A DNA stretch of 64,000 nucleotides, taken from positions 558,001 through 622,000 of the forward strand of contig JACTVC010000027.1 in assembly GCA_018417955.1 (NCBI GenBank). The letters run 5' to 3'. The position numbers were made by a program, and so were the translations under genes. This document shows positions 36,061-48,852 of the stretch, piece by piece. Below the pieces are notes generated by a model that was given only the letters and a program-made list of their open reading frames with translations, was not told the origin of the DNA and ran no database searches. Each line of letters starts with the position of its first letter. The first letter of the stretch is position 1. This stretch comes from Laccaria trichodermophora (Eukaryota > Basidiomycota > Agaricomycetes > Agaricales > Hydnangiaceae).

Positions 36061-39000
36061 ATGAATCAGAACAACGACGAGCAACCCAACGCAGGGATGC
36101 AACTCCTCGCGTCCGTGCGTTACTTTCTCTCGTCATCGCTGCCGCAAGACCGGCAGGACGACCTCCGACAAGTCCTTGACAGCAATGGGGCGACAGCTGC
36201 AGCGACGCTGAAAGATGCCACCCACATTATCACGAACTCGCATCGGTTTGAGGGTTCTGGGGAGGTAGATGCTGGAGTACATGTTGTTACGGTATGTGCT
36301 GCATATTTTGAGCAGTGGCAGCTGTTTGACTTGTTTATAGGACCAATGGGTAGATCGGTCGCTTGTGTTGGGGAAAATGCAACAGTGAGTTTTCGTATTT
36401 TATACTTACCAGTGTCTAACGCGTTGTATAGACCTCAATTTTACTCACCCGACCCAGCTATGATTTTTTCTGGGGTAGTAGCCTGCGCAGCCGAAGTATG
36501 TCTTACTGCTACAATAAAACTCCTCCCAATCAAACTGACAATGTAACCCAGCTACCAACATCGGACCTCGAAGTCCTCTCTGCTGGCATAACAGCACTCG
36601 GTGGACAGTGGCGTACTGGATTGACTAAAGACGTTACGCACCTCTTCGCTATAACACCCAATTCCCAGAAATACGCCACAGCGTTGCATTTCCAGGAACT
36701 CACCCATGTAAAAGTGGTACTTCCCCACTGGTTCGACGATGCTGTACGCTTGGGGATGGGAGGGCTAAGTATTGCACCGTATGAATGGCCTGACCCCCCA
36801 CTATTGAAGGGGAAGCATGGGGTGAATTATGGTGCCAAGAAGGACGGAGCACATGATGGGACGGAGCAGGATGAAGTCAAGAAATCGTTGTATGCCACAG
36901 CTGTGATGTACACCACTGCCGACGGCTCTTCTCCACCCATTCAGCCCCCTTCGCCTGGTGGCATGGACACGAACACCAACGCGCACATCAATAATGTATG
37001 GGGCGGCCGCCGCATCTTGCTCAGCCGTACCCTTCGACTGTTCGCGGGTCGGAGAGACGCCGTCGAGGTGGGCATCCGTCGGTGTGGAGGCGAGATTACA
37101 CGATACGCCGGAGATGACGAGGAAGATGAGGAAGACCCTGACGAGGAGGTTCAAGAACAAAAGGAGTGGGAGATGGATAGGAAAGAGGCGGATGCACTGA
37201 AGGAATGTGATGTTCTTGTTACGAGGTGGAGGAGTGGGAGGCCTTACGTTCGCGTAAGTTCTTCTGTTAGTTGTTTCGAAAAACAGGGAATATTGACTTT
37301 GGATTGGATTGGCAGGCTTTCCGGAATGGTAAGACGATTGGAACCCTTGCCTGGGTATTTCACGTCCAGTCTACTGGTATCCTTTCTCGACCACTGGACC
37401 AACTCTTACATTATCCCGTGCCGAAAAAGCCCATCGAGAATTTTTCCCTACATGTACGTAGCTCTTTTTCCAATTTGTTACCTATCCCAACATATGGACT
37501 ATGATGCTAACGACTTTACAGGAAATTACGGTAACGAACTATACAGGCGAAGCCCGGGAGTATCTTAAGAAACTCATTACCGCCATGGGAGCTACATTCA
37601 CCCCAAGTATGACGGGAAAAAATACAGTTCTCATAGCTGCTTTGTACGTGCCCTTTCCCCTTCTCTTTCTGTTCCCTCCTTTTGCCATTTTTTGCTTTCT
37701 TCCCCTCATTTCGTCTTTCCTCGCTGTTTCCAATCACTAACTCCACTACTCAGCCTCACAGGAACAAAAGCAACCAAAGCCCTCTCCTGGTCTATCCCAG
37801 TAGTGAACCATACCTGGCTCGAAGATTGCTTTGTCCAATGGCGCAACCTCACAGTTGGAGTGGAGAAATACATCGTCTTCCCCCCTGGTGTCGATTTCAG
37901 CACGCTCCTTGGAGAGAGGGGTGTGAGTGTGGGACGAGGGATCGAGGAAGAGGTGAAGGAGATGGGGGACGATGATGATGAGTGGGGAGAGGCGGCGCAA
38001 GAGGCGGAAGGACCGAGGGGTACGGATGCCAGCATGAGGGAGGTCCAGGGCCTGGTTGATGGGGACGTGCATATGGTGGATGGGGAGAGGCAGGAGCACT
38101 ATGGGATGGACGTGGACGGTCCTGCTCCCGGCCATGATTTCAGATTTGACGAAGATGAAGATGAGGAGGAGATCCACCGGCCTTTGGTCAAGTCCAAGCT
38201 CAACGGCGCTTCATCATCAGGGAAGAAAGTACCCGCTACTTCATCACCATCAAAGCCTTCTTCTCCACCTGCTAAACCCACCACAAGGAAGAGTCCGGTG
38301 AAACTCGTCCCTGTTGCTATTCCATTGAAAACGCCGACGAAGAATAAGGCCAAGGCGAGGGAGCTGGAGCTGGGGCTTTCTCCTTTGTCGCCTCTCAAGT
38401 CTCCTGTCAAGTCTGCGCCGGCTTCGCCTGTCAAAGCCGCACAAATCAGGTCCAAGCCGGGTCCTTTGTCTAAGAAGGCTGTGAGGACACATGAGGAGGA
38501 GGAGGCAGAAGAAGAAGAGGTGATACCTGCCAAGTCGAAGTCAGGCCCCACATTTAAGAAGAGGACGTCCACGCGGATGCACGAGAAAGAGCAGGAGGTG
38601 GAGGTGGAAGATGAGGTGGAAGTTACCCCTGCTGTTAAAGCCAAGTCGAAGGCGGGTTCGTCGTCCAAGTCGAAACCTGGCTTGTCGAAGAGGGCGCCTG
38701 CTAGAGCAAACGAGGAAGACGATGTGGAGGCGGAGGTGGAGCTTACGACTCCGGTTGTCAAATCGAAGTCAAGTTTGAATTCTTCGTCCAAGAAGAAATC
38801 TACACGAACGCAGGATGCAGAGGAGGACAAAGAGGAGGAGGAGGGTCAGCGAGTTTCAGCTGCCCAGCCGAAGTCGAGTTCTTCGTCTAAGAGGAAACCC
38901 GTTCGGGCACAAGACGAGGAAGAAGACGAGGAGGACGAGGTGCACATTACGCCTGCCCGAAAGAAGGCCTCTCGTGCGGTGGTTAGCGACGTTAGCGACC

Positions 39001-41590
39001 AAGAAGCCTCAGAGGAGGAGGTTGTGAAACCAGCGAAAAAGCCAGCAAAGTCTGTGGCCACCACTCCGTCGTCCGTGAAGAAGTCTGTGGCTGCCACTTC
39101 GTCTGCGAAGAAGCCTGTGACTGCAACTTCGTCTTCAACAAAACCTAAAGCCTATGGAAAAGCGGCGGCGGCGAAGAAAGCTCCTCCGAGTGAAGATACC
39201 GATGAGGAGCAGAAAATGGACGTGGATGAGGAGGAGGACGACTCGGATGTAGTCGTCGTTGAGGAGGTCAAGCCAAGGAAGCTTGTTAAGCGGGTCACGC
39301 GCGATGCCGAGGAGGGGGATGTCAATGGTAGTGCCAATAACACTTCAAGCATTCTGAAGACAACAAAGGGGGACGCACGTACGCGGGTGAAGAAGAAGAA
39401 AGTCGATGAGGGGAAGTCTAAGCCCAAGGCCGCTGAGAGTGACGAAGAACAACAAGCAGAGGAGGAGGAGGCGGAGGAAGTGGCACCGAAGAAGAAAGAA
39501 AAACTGAAATCGAAAGCCGCACCACCCAAGAAAACCACCTCAACGAAGAAAACCAAAGTGACTCCCGTCGAGTCCAACTCCGATTCTGACGAAGCACCAG
39601 TAGGTAAACTGAAGAAACTTGAAGTTCACGCGGATGAAGACTCGGACGCTGATCTCCCAGCTCCACCTCCCAAGCGGAAGGTTGCTGTCAAAGATGGCCC
39701 AGCATCAGGGTCAACGACCAAAGGTGCGCATTCACATCCTCGTGAACGTACGCGTACACGTACGCTCTCGCCTTCCCCACCCCCATCCGATTTCAATTTC
39801 GATGGCACGGGATGTGTGCTGATGCCTGGTTTGCTTCCTGTAGCGAGGACCACTGTAGTCCCTGAAAAGAATAACTTGAAGACGAACGTGAAGAACGTGA
39901 AGATGAACGGAAAGGCGAAGGAGCCAGTCAGCTCTGCTGGGGAAGAGGAGGAAGAGCATGAGGAGGAGGAAAAGGAGGAGGAGGAGGAGGAGGAGGAAAG
40001 AATAACGACGAAGAAGGCCGCGTTAAAGAGGACGGAGAGCATCAAAGCTGCTGCCAGGGAACGCGGTCACGATTCACCCTCACGCGCATCTACCTCTAAA
40101 GCAAAGGCAACTCCGAATGCTGAAGGCTCAACGTCAAAACAACAATCCCCACTCAAGAAGAAGGGTACACCTGCCACCAGCACCTCTGCAAAGATCAAGC
40201 CGCAGCCTAAGGCGAAGAATGGGCCCGTTTCAACGGACGAGTCCACTCCAACAACTTCCATCTCAACTGCACCGCCTAGGCGTAACGCCGCTACCAAGGC
40301 AACTCAAAAGCTCCACGATGTCATCATGCCTGACATGAATAGCTTCGAGCAGCAGATGAAGAAGTCACGGAAGAGTGGCGGCGGCGTCACCGGGGTGGAA
40401 TGGGGTAATAGGGAAATGAGGGAGACGAGTGTCGGGAAGAGGAGGAAAAGGGCGTCTGAAGGGAGGAGCGATCGGATGGATGTTGATGGGGAACAGGAGG
40501 AAGAGGAGGAAGACGCAGGCCGGGAGAAGAAGCGCATCAAACTTTCTGCGGGCCCAGTTGGGAAAGGGAAGGGGAGGGCAGTTAGTTCTGACGAGGAAGA
40601 AGAGGAACAGGTGTCGCGCAAGTCTCCTGTCAAGGGCAAAGGGAAGAGTAAACGCAAACAGGCGGAAGATGAAGAGGACGAAGATGATACACCGCCTGTT
40701 ACTGTCTCGAAAGGAGCCAAGGGTAAGAAAGCTGAAGAGGTTGACAATGAGTACGTCCAGCTCAACACCCAATGCTCCTTCCTGACATTTACCCACAGTC
40801 CGTCTTCCAAATCACCATCTGAAAAAGCCGTGCGAGTCATGACGACTCAGGTCACTCTCGGTGAAGACGTTATCAAAGTACATCTTTCTCTTCTGTGCTG
40901 CGACGCGATCATTGACATCACCTCAGGCTCTGACTAAACTCGGTGTCAAAATGACCACTCGGCCGTCTGAGTGCACACATCTACTTGCTGCGCAACTAGT
41001 TCGTACGGAGAAGTTCCTCTGCGCGCTCTCCGGCTCTCCTTTCATACTCACAGACAAGTGGGCTACAGCGTCAGCCGCAGCGAAAAAACTCCTTCGTAAG
41101 TACCCCTACTATCCCTCACGGTATCTCATCTAATAGTCAATTTACAGCGGAGAAGGACTTCATACTTCGAGACAAAGCTGGGGAGAAGAAGTATAACGTT
41201 GATTTGGCGAAGTCCCTTAAGCGGGCGAAAGAGTGTGGAGGAAAGCTTCTCGAGGGGAAGACGTTCTACATTACGCCCAGAGTTAAAATCGACGTCAAAC
41301 TCCTCCGGAATGTCATAATCGCAAATGGTGGCCAAGTTCGTCCTTTTCCTCTTCCCTTTGTGCTTTTCTTATTCGTTCCTTGTCTTTAGGTCGGCAGCAG
41401 TGCGCCCACTGCGCGTATCTTGGGTGCCAACCCTGATCGGTATATAATTTCGTGTGTGGAAGATATATCGATCTGGCGACCCATTTCGTCGCAAAACTTC
41501 CCGATATATACCCAGGAGCTGGTGTTGAATGGGGCGTTAAGACAGGAGGTCGAGTTTGATAATGATGAGTATAGAGTGGAGGGTTCTTGA
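36061..41590 (+). CDS. brc1: six-BRCT genome-stability scaffold, Brc1/Rtt107-like
   Basis: Eleven exons: 36061-36291, 36341-36384, 36432-36495, 36552-37253, 37316-37453, 37522-37643, 37754-40750, 40799-40877, 40927-41095, 41148-41335, 41390-41590 (1644 aa). Four N-terminal BRCT repeats (for example VVTDQWVDRSLVLGKM, VVLPHWFDDAVRLG, VVNHTWLEDCFVQW), a ~900-residue Lys/Glu/Ser/Pro linker and two C-terminal BRCT repeats form the 4+2 layout of S. pombe Brc1, yeast Rtt107 and PTIP. In that family the scaffold binds gamma-H2A through the C-terminal pair and recruits Smc5/6 and repair factors at damaged forks. The linker has many SP/KSPVK and acidic SDEEE motifs, likely CDK and CK2 sites, and is much longer than in the yeasts. 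The nucleus is the expected site. Confidence 0.88.
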
Positions 41591-42936
41591 AAGGGGCAAC
41601 AACGTTCCAAGTATCTACTTTGTATTTTACCTAGAGATTTTGCAAGAATGTTGAGATATCAAGACACTTTCATTAGAGTGCTACCACCGCAATTAAGAGG
41701 TTCGTAAACTCATGCCCTTCCTTGTGTACCGTAAGAACGGTCACGGTGCGTACTACTGACGCCAGAATGACAGTCAGACCTCCGAAAGTGGAAGCTAGTC
41801 AAAAAAGTTCCTAATCCGAGAATTTGATACGGGTGCCCAAATAAAAACTTGAAAATTCGTAACAGTGTCGTATAGGCTATGTAAATGCAATCCTCAAAAA
41901 AATAAGATTGGACGTGGACCATGGAGGAATAAAAATAGCTGACACGTTCTGGACCCTCAGGCCTCAATCTTCACGACGCCACGACAACAATATGATATCC
42001 CGTAAAAATAAAGAAACGCTGGAGTGCCACCATTACTTACGAGGTTACAACTTGAAGCTTGAAGATTTGGCGCAGCGCTTACCGAGAGGAAGACTACTTA
42101 TTTTGACAGTGACTACAGTGACACGTTATGCCAAGATCACATTCTCCCCAATTCACTCTTCCTCACGCACTGTCTGGACTCTGGAGGCCGAAATTCTCAT
42201 CCTCAATCATTCAAAGTACAATGTGCATGGCTCAGCCCATCCTTTTGACCACCCTGGCGATGCCTGCAAAGGCCACAGCCTCAAAAACGGCCTCTCATCT
42301 CCTCTCATCTTTGACAGTGGATTAGATTTGGCGCCGATTTTGATCAACCCTTGTGGGACGGATTTCAGGCACGATTCGTTCAATCCAGTCCCACACAGAG
42401 ATCACTTTAAATGCAGATCTGGACTTGACATGACCTTATACCTCAAAATGTATTACTTCACTTAAAAAAACAACGGAACGTCAAAATTGTGCTTTCGTTT
42501 TGCAGGGCTCCGCAACACCATGACTCCACAAGATCCTGGAAACCAATATAAATGCAGATCTGGACGTGACCTGACCTTATACCTCAAAAGGAGATCATCG
42601 GAGCGTCAGATCGATCCGAGCATTCGCTTGTCCCCCGTTCGGCAAACCTGGGATTTCATCAACCTCAAGTCGGTCCGCGGCCCTTCAAGTTGGAGCAAGA
42701 GACCACCTGAGCAAACTATTGGAGCTAAGCTTATTTGAGGCCTTCGGTTTACTTTTGGCCCTACCCACGACAAAATGGTTGCTTCTTTGTTGCAAGGGCC
42801 AAATGGGAGAAAGGTAGAAAAGCTACAGTGATTGCGTTGTTCGATACAGAGGCTGTTCCCACCTCCCCACTCCCACCTCTCCCGATTCTTTCCTCCCCCT
42901 CTATTTCGTTCGATCTTTTCCACATTCGCAACAAGA
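41591..42936. other. intergenic stretch
   Basis: A direct repeat of about 40 bp (AAATGCAGATCTGGAC, then TGACCTTATACCTCAAAA) occurs at 42,409 and 42,548. No gene is supported; the right end is the promoter of the next gene. Confidence 0.4.
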
Positions 42937-44446
42937 ATGCCCGACTGGAAATCACCCACAGAGCTGCAGAAGGACGCGGCTGCGTTCATCAAACTCATCC
43001 ATGTTCTCTTGGGGGTATATGCGTGCGTTTTTTGGTTTCCATGCATCAACTATATGGCCTGACTGCGACCCCAAGATACGAATGGTTTCTTTCTCTAAAG
43101 TTCGATTTCAATTTCTTGTTGGGAAGGAAGAAATTCCGTTGGCCAATGGTTGTACCTTTCGACACCCTATCCCTCGGACTGTTCTCATCATCGTCGTCCA
43201 GATTTTCTACTTCGCGAACAGATATCTCCTTCTTTTCGCGCTGGTGGGGATGTAAGTTGTTGAGTTTCTCTTTAAAATAAACTGCTTCGCTGACCGCAAC
43301 CCACTAACTCGCAGCATTATTTCCATGGATGTTACTTCGAAGGTGGATTGCCAGGCCCTGTACACTTTCAATCAAATTGCAGGCAATGCTGCAATGGGTC
43401 TAGCAAGCATCAATCTTTCGATCCGAACGTACGTTATATCTCTCCGTCTCCACGACGTCAAATTAATTCCCATTGAAGGATGGCGATATGGTCGCAAAAT
43501 AAATACATTGTTGGTCTCCTTGTCCTAATCATTCTCGGTCACTGGTCCTTGATCCTACAAGGTAGATACGTCGCTGCCGAACCCCTGTCTTCTTCTGACG
43601 CTCTGGCAGGTATCCAACTGAAAGCAACCTGGGTCGACGGCGTGGGTTGCGTCATCACTCAAACAAACAACACCATCCTCGCCGCGATCTTCATCTACTC
43701 GATGTGTTTCGACCTTATCGTCCTCCTGCTCAACACTTACAAGCTCCTCGGAATCAACGATAAGACGGCGAATCTCCTTGGTCGGAGCCGACTCACTCAG
43801 ATGATATTCGAGGACGGGTTGATATTCTTCATCATCGCGTGAGTTGATAAAAGTTCGCTCCAGCAATAAACATCTTACCCATCCGCCCTTCTTCAGGTTC
43901 CTGGCAAACCTTTGCGCAACCGTATTCATGCTCCTTAACCTCAACCAGATCATGACGATCATCTTCAACGTCCCCGCTGTTGTTGCCTCCTCCGTTCGTC
44001 ACATGTCCACCTACACTATCAATTACTAATATGGACACTCCATCCAGACCGTCGCATGCCGCGCGGTTCGTCGTCTCACAAACTTCACCAACTCAGGTCT
44101 GGAAGTCTAGTAGGCCTGATTGCCCTGTCGCTATTACTTTCCTCATACTCAGAAATCTCCCACAGTGGACCGACGGCCTCATCGGCTGGAGTCACTGGTA
44201 TGGCCAATACAAGAGGTCTGGCCTCACTTCACCACCTCAAAAGTGGCGCTGGTGTGAAGTCTGGTGTACACGTTCAGGTGGGTTCGTTCACTTACCCCCC
44301 AAAAAAACATTGGCTAATTGTGTTGTTGGATCATACAGATGGAGACGTTCACGCACAACGAGGACACACTGGCGTTCAGAAACAGCAAAGGTCAGGGCAG
44401 TGAGACGGACGTTGATCTTGATGTGGAAGCGAAAGGAAGCTTTTGA
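42937..44446 (+). CDS. seven-helix Agaricomycete membrane protein
   Basis: Ten exons join in phase: 42937-43022, 43076-43148, 43202-43251, 43315-43428, 43479-43561, 43610-43838, 43897-43993, 44048-44096, 44153-44277, 44339-44446 (337 aa). Seven hydrophobic segments can be counted, among them IKLIHVLLGVYA, YFANRYLLLFALVGIIIS, YIVGLLVLIILGHWSLIL, IFIYSMCFDLIVLLL, LIFFIIAFLANLCATVFML and IIFNVPAVVAS. The N-terminus (MPDWKSPTELQKD) is outside the membrane by hydropathy. The soluble tail is Ser/Gly-rich and ends with VHVQMETFTH. The size and seven helices recall fungal GPCR-like proteins, but no known GPCR motif is visible, so a receptor role is only a guess. Introns sit within most helices. Confidence 0.85.
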
Positions 44447-44674
44447 TATGTTAATTTCTTCATGGGACGGTATTATATTATTGGTCTTGCTGATTCGACC
44501 TTCTTTCTCCTTTCGGAGACGCGCACGGCGCACCCACCAGAGGTGGATAGTTTTGATACTGTAGCGTAGTAAGTGGTAAATGTATGCTGGATTTGTTTTA
44601 TAATTAGGATGTACATACTTAGAGCTACCGCCCTCATTAACATTGAAATATTGACGGGCGACTGATACCTCATT

Positions 44675-45652
44675 CCCAGTGAAAGTCGGTCATGCGCTGG
44701 TCTGCAACTATCTGCGTGATGTGGAGAGATTCTGTGGAAATCTGGGAATATCCGCGGTTTGGACTTTCCCGCAGAACTTTTGGCTGAGAAACGGATCGGA
44801 GTTCTAAACTGATCCTTCATTCTACCCATTTCTATCTTGTTCAAATCTCGTTCCTACTTCTTCGACACACCACCGACGCGACGCGGCCTTCATATAAGTT
44901 TCGCCAGATGGATCACACGTTCCCACCTTTCTTTCTTCCCTCCCACCACCACTCTCACTTTCCCTTCATGCACTGTAGCCTTAGCAAAGCTCTCAACGCC
45001 GTCTCACAGTAACTATATGCGCACTTTCAGTCGTTCAAGACTCTGTTTAGTATGTTGTTCACTGTATCTGCTCACCAGTGTGTGCTTCACGGTTATCACA
45101 GGACTCGAAAGGTTGGAGGTCGGGCACGGCAGACAAGAGGATCTTTATGTTTAGAGTATTTCACTGTGACATCACCTTCTCATTTCCTTCCTCAGGTGTT
45201 CGTTACGTGAACCCACATCCACCGCACCTGCTGCACACTGCCGAGGACACGAAGAGGTGGTGCTTCTGAGCTGGACCATGTCGGTGTTAGGGTGAGCGCA
45301 TGCGAAGTGAGTATATGCGCGAAGCGGGATTGGGTACAATGCTGTGAAGGGAACGAACGTTGTACGAGCGGCATCGGTGTATATGTAGATTCTGATTCCG
45401 CAATATATGAGTCTTATTTCGCCTTATTTTCACGGATGAGAGCAGAAGAGCGCAGAAAATTCTGCGAACAAAACCCCAGTAAAACCTATGGTAATCTATT
45501 TATAGGAAGAATGTAATTTGGCATGCAGATTTGGCCGAAATCCGCAGAAGAAAATCTGCAGGTGTGCAAAAAACGGGGATGGTATGCGGATTTCTGCATT
45601 GCAGCTCAGCGCAGAAATCCGCAGACCAGCACATGTCCGACTTTCACTGGGG
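44675..45652. mobile_element. hAT-like non-autonomous inverted-repeat element
   Basis: Ends CCCAGTGAAAGTCGG and its reverse complement (near 45,636-45,651), continuing imperfectly to GCTGGTCTGC. They are flanked by ACCTCATT (44667-44674) and GCCTCATT (45653-45660), an 8-bp target duplication with one mismatch. CAGTG ends plus 8-bp duplication fit hAT. Several GCAGAAATCCGCAG-like words lie inside near both ends, as subterminal transposase sites often do. No transposase frame is present. Confidence 0.75.
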
Positions 45653-45756
45653 GCCTCATTGACAATCAACGGGAAGCGTGAGAAAACATTTTTTCACACA
45701 TGCAATCAGACGCAATCTTCTTCATTTCTTCATCATTTTGTGCACTTGAAGACGAT

Positions 45757-47920
45757 ATGCCATACGCCAGGATGGTAGAGAAATTTCGCGGACTCTAGGA
45801 AAGCTGACGACCAAGACATATTCCTTCCTCTTATCCAGAAAACGCCATCCAGTGACGAAAGGGGAATTTCTACAGATTTTACGTGAGGATCGGATTTACT
45901 TCTAATCTGACGAGAGAAGATTCCGAGCGCTCATCCTTACATAATTGTGGACCACACAATACGCTTCTGTGTTCACCTGACCACAATCATCTTTCACAGA
46001 AGCCAATGCTTGATAGACGCCCACCTCACTTCCTGTTCCTTCCTCTCCGTGACGACGGGCAGTCTTCAGGGAAGGTCGAACCATGGGTGCTGCACCATCC
46101 ACGCCTGCAACCCCTGCGACTACTGCAGTTGCAACGTCTCCAGTAGACGAAGTAAGTGGTCCAATATAGCGCAGCAGTCTAACAACTTGGGGGGCTACAG
46201 ACTCGGACACCAGTGGAAGCGCCTGCAAAGGATGGTAAAGGAGGAGTGAGTACATTGTCGATTCAAGGCAATGTTTCATTCTCATCACCTGAGGGTCGTA
46301 GGCAGGTTCCGAGGTGCCCAACACCTTCAGACCTCGTTATCGTACGTCAAAGGGATTGACACCAGGTTGTTCTTCACTCTCATCCGTGTTTATACAGTTT
46401 ACTATCGCCTCTACCAAGCAGACGGCGCAGTTGAATCAAGAAGCCCCGCCTACTTCAATGACCGTTTCCTCGGCCGTATCTTATCCAAAGCCGTCACACC
46501 TCCCCATACTGCTGCGTCTCTCAAGAATTACATATGCAAGATTGAAGGATTTTCGGGAGCGGACATATACGCATCGCTTACAAGCCCAACCACTCTGAAT
46601 GATGGCGCTCGCATTGCTATCATGAGCTATTCCGGGCCGGGTTCGTACGAGAAAGAGCCCATGTTTTTACTTGTCAAGAGTGCCGAGAGAAGGACGTCCA
46701 GTGGCTTTCCGCCACCTTCGGTGACCCTTGAGAATCCGGCCAATTCCCAGTACAGTGAAGTGTCTTTTGCTGCCGTTCCGTGCTTTCTAGGCACTTATTA
46801 CCCTTTATTGCAGTCCACTATCGTTTCTATAATCAAGACGGCGAGACTCCTTCGAAAGCATGCTTTGACGAAGAAGATACAGCTTTAGGGCGCATCCTTG
46901 CGCTATCCATCGCGCCCCCTTTCAACGCTGCCTCATTGAGACGCCGGCTTGTTAGAGCAGAAGGCATCAATGACAACAGCAAGTCATTGCAGCTGTTCGA
47001 GAATATAAGCAGTGACGAGCCCATGAACGATGGCGATGATATACCCTTACTCACCGATCGGTATCCAGGATACACCGTGGATGAACCGATGGCCTTCATT
47101 ATTCGCGATTCAAGTTCCCTGATTCCCGAGTCCCCAGAAGTACCGGCTGACCAGTATCCGGGGTACACAGCGGATGATGTAGAGCCGACGGAGCCACCAA
47201 AAAAACTAACTCGTTTCTTGTTTAAATTCAAAGCTGTTTCATCTTTTGGTGGGTCCCACACTGGTTTTATACATTGTACAATTTACGTTTATCCTCCCAG
47301 AATCTCCTCAAGATCATCCCACTTGGTTAAGAGTTGTCAAGGGCGAAATTTTGACCTCGGACGGCGTCGAGATAAAGATGGTCGATTTTAGGAAGAGTAA
47401 GCCGTCGCACAACGTTAAATAGTTTCTAATTCTGATTGAAGGGACATTCAACGGTTACATGATGAGAAACTCAGCTGGCGAAGAGGGATGTGAGTGTCTG
47501 TAAAATCCTCGTGCCAGCAGGATGTTGACAGGATTTTCCTCTCCTTCTAGTCGTGTTGCACTGTGAGTATTTATCCGATTTATACTCTATCATGAAGGTA
47601 ATTTAGCGCGTTTCGACAGCCGTGATCGTATATTTATGTTGACTTTACGTGGCTTTTGTTCAACTTGAAGCGCCAAAAATCTTTGACGTCAAAGGGTGTT
47701 CGGACAGAATCCGCTTGAGCCGCGAGCGCCGCTATCCAAAGGGCTAGTTATCTCGCCGACTACTCTTGAAGCGGGTCTGGAAGTCTGCTAATAATAAGCC
47801 ATGTTCTTAAGTGTACCATGTATCATGAACGTCTTCAAAACGTCAAAGCTTCACTAACTAACCGGGTATGCTACGGCAATCTATTGCCGGTGCTCTCTTC
47901 AGTATAACGTCTTTTCTTCC
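45757..47920. repeat. segmental duplication block D, copy 1
   Basis: About 2.16 kb closely matching 59667-61876 in the same orientation. The left edge is near GTAGAGAAATTTCGCGGACT. The right edge is after AACGTCTTTTCTTC. The block contains the two-domain gene, its promoter and about 300 bp of 3' flank. Confidence 0.85.
46083..47606 (+). CDS. two-repeat Agaricomycete domain protein, copy 1
   Basis: Eight exons: 46083-46151, 46201-46245, 46302-46365, 46398-46754, 46814-47248, 47301-47396, 47442-47489, 47551-47606 (389 aa). Two copies of one domain follow a short Thr/Pro/Ala-rich start. Copy one is VYYRLYQADG..., FLGRILSKAVTPPHTAASLK, then ICKIEGF. Copy two is IHYRFYNQDG..., LGRILALSIAPPFNAASLRR, then LVRAEGI. 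Then WLRVVKGEILTSDGVEIKMV and a short tail follow. I know this domain as a recurrent Agaricomycete module in proteins of unknown function. There is no signal or membrane segment. A near-identical paralogue lies at 60009-61535. Confidence 0.75.
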
Positions 47921-48852
47921 TGACCATCATCACCACCATCTTCTGCTCCTCACTTTTCCTTCCTTCATTCCTTCGTCCGCCTCCCCAGGCCTAATCGGAA
48001 CGCTCTACGGCCGCTACGGTGCAGGTATTACAGGCACACGAAACTCATGATGATAAGTAAGGTCTCAGGCTGCCAATCGCTTCACACTACCGGTCTTTGA
48101 AGTATGTTTCCTGTCTCTTGAATGCCGTTTCCTGACATTATTGACCATCCCATTTCCAATTTATAATATTTAGTTGCTGTATCCTTGCGCATGGCGCGCT
48201 AATTTTTACAAGTGCCAATGATTTATCTCCATCACCTTGCCATTACCTGGATGCGCACATATACAGTTTGTCGGGTGCTCTGGCGCTTGGGACAGCTTTT
48301 AGTGGTTAGAGCATTTCCGAGTGCAGCGTACTTCAGCGCTTCATGTATAGCTCTGAAAATTCGACGAGGGACACCTCTTGCCATGCGTTATCTAGCAAAA
48401 GGTGAGCATGATCGTCTCGCTTGCCTCTTTTGCATGCAGACATTGTCAATTATATTGACCATGGTCAACCTTCAACGGCCCCGCCTGATAACTTACCTCA
48501 AGAACTTTCCTTTACGACACACGACTTTTGCGCTCAAAATATAGACAAGGATACAGATATCATGTAAACGATAACATTGGGGTAACACAGAAACAAAGAC
48601 CTAAGCAATACGAACGTTGTGGACGTTCAGGAATCGGATGGTATACAAAACAGAGGCGAATCGGATAAAAACGTGAGTGGGGCGTAATCAAGACGACGAG
48701 GACAAGAAGAGCAGTTACAAAAAGAAATTCAAGATACAGAGAAGACGAGAGACTTTGAAATCATTCCGGGCTAGTTGCAGACGAGAGGTCAGGTCATGAG
48801 ACAATAGGACAGAAGGAATGACAGCGAGGTATTATTCAACTCGTCATAATTA
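47607..48852. other. duplication flank and intergenic DNA
   Basis: Up to about 47,920 this is shared with 61,536-61,876. Beyond it the sequence is unique. A 110-codon frame at 48212-48544 (+) has no supporting feature. Confidence 0.4.

Noticed and set aside
37706..40840. Long Ser-rich frames antisense to the BRCT gene
   Set aside because: They mirror the Lys/Glu/Ser codons of the linker; the sense strand has BRCT domains and phased introns.
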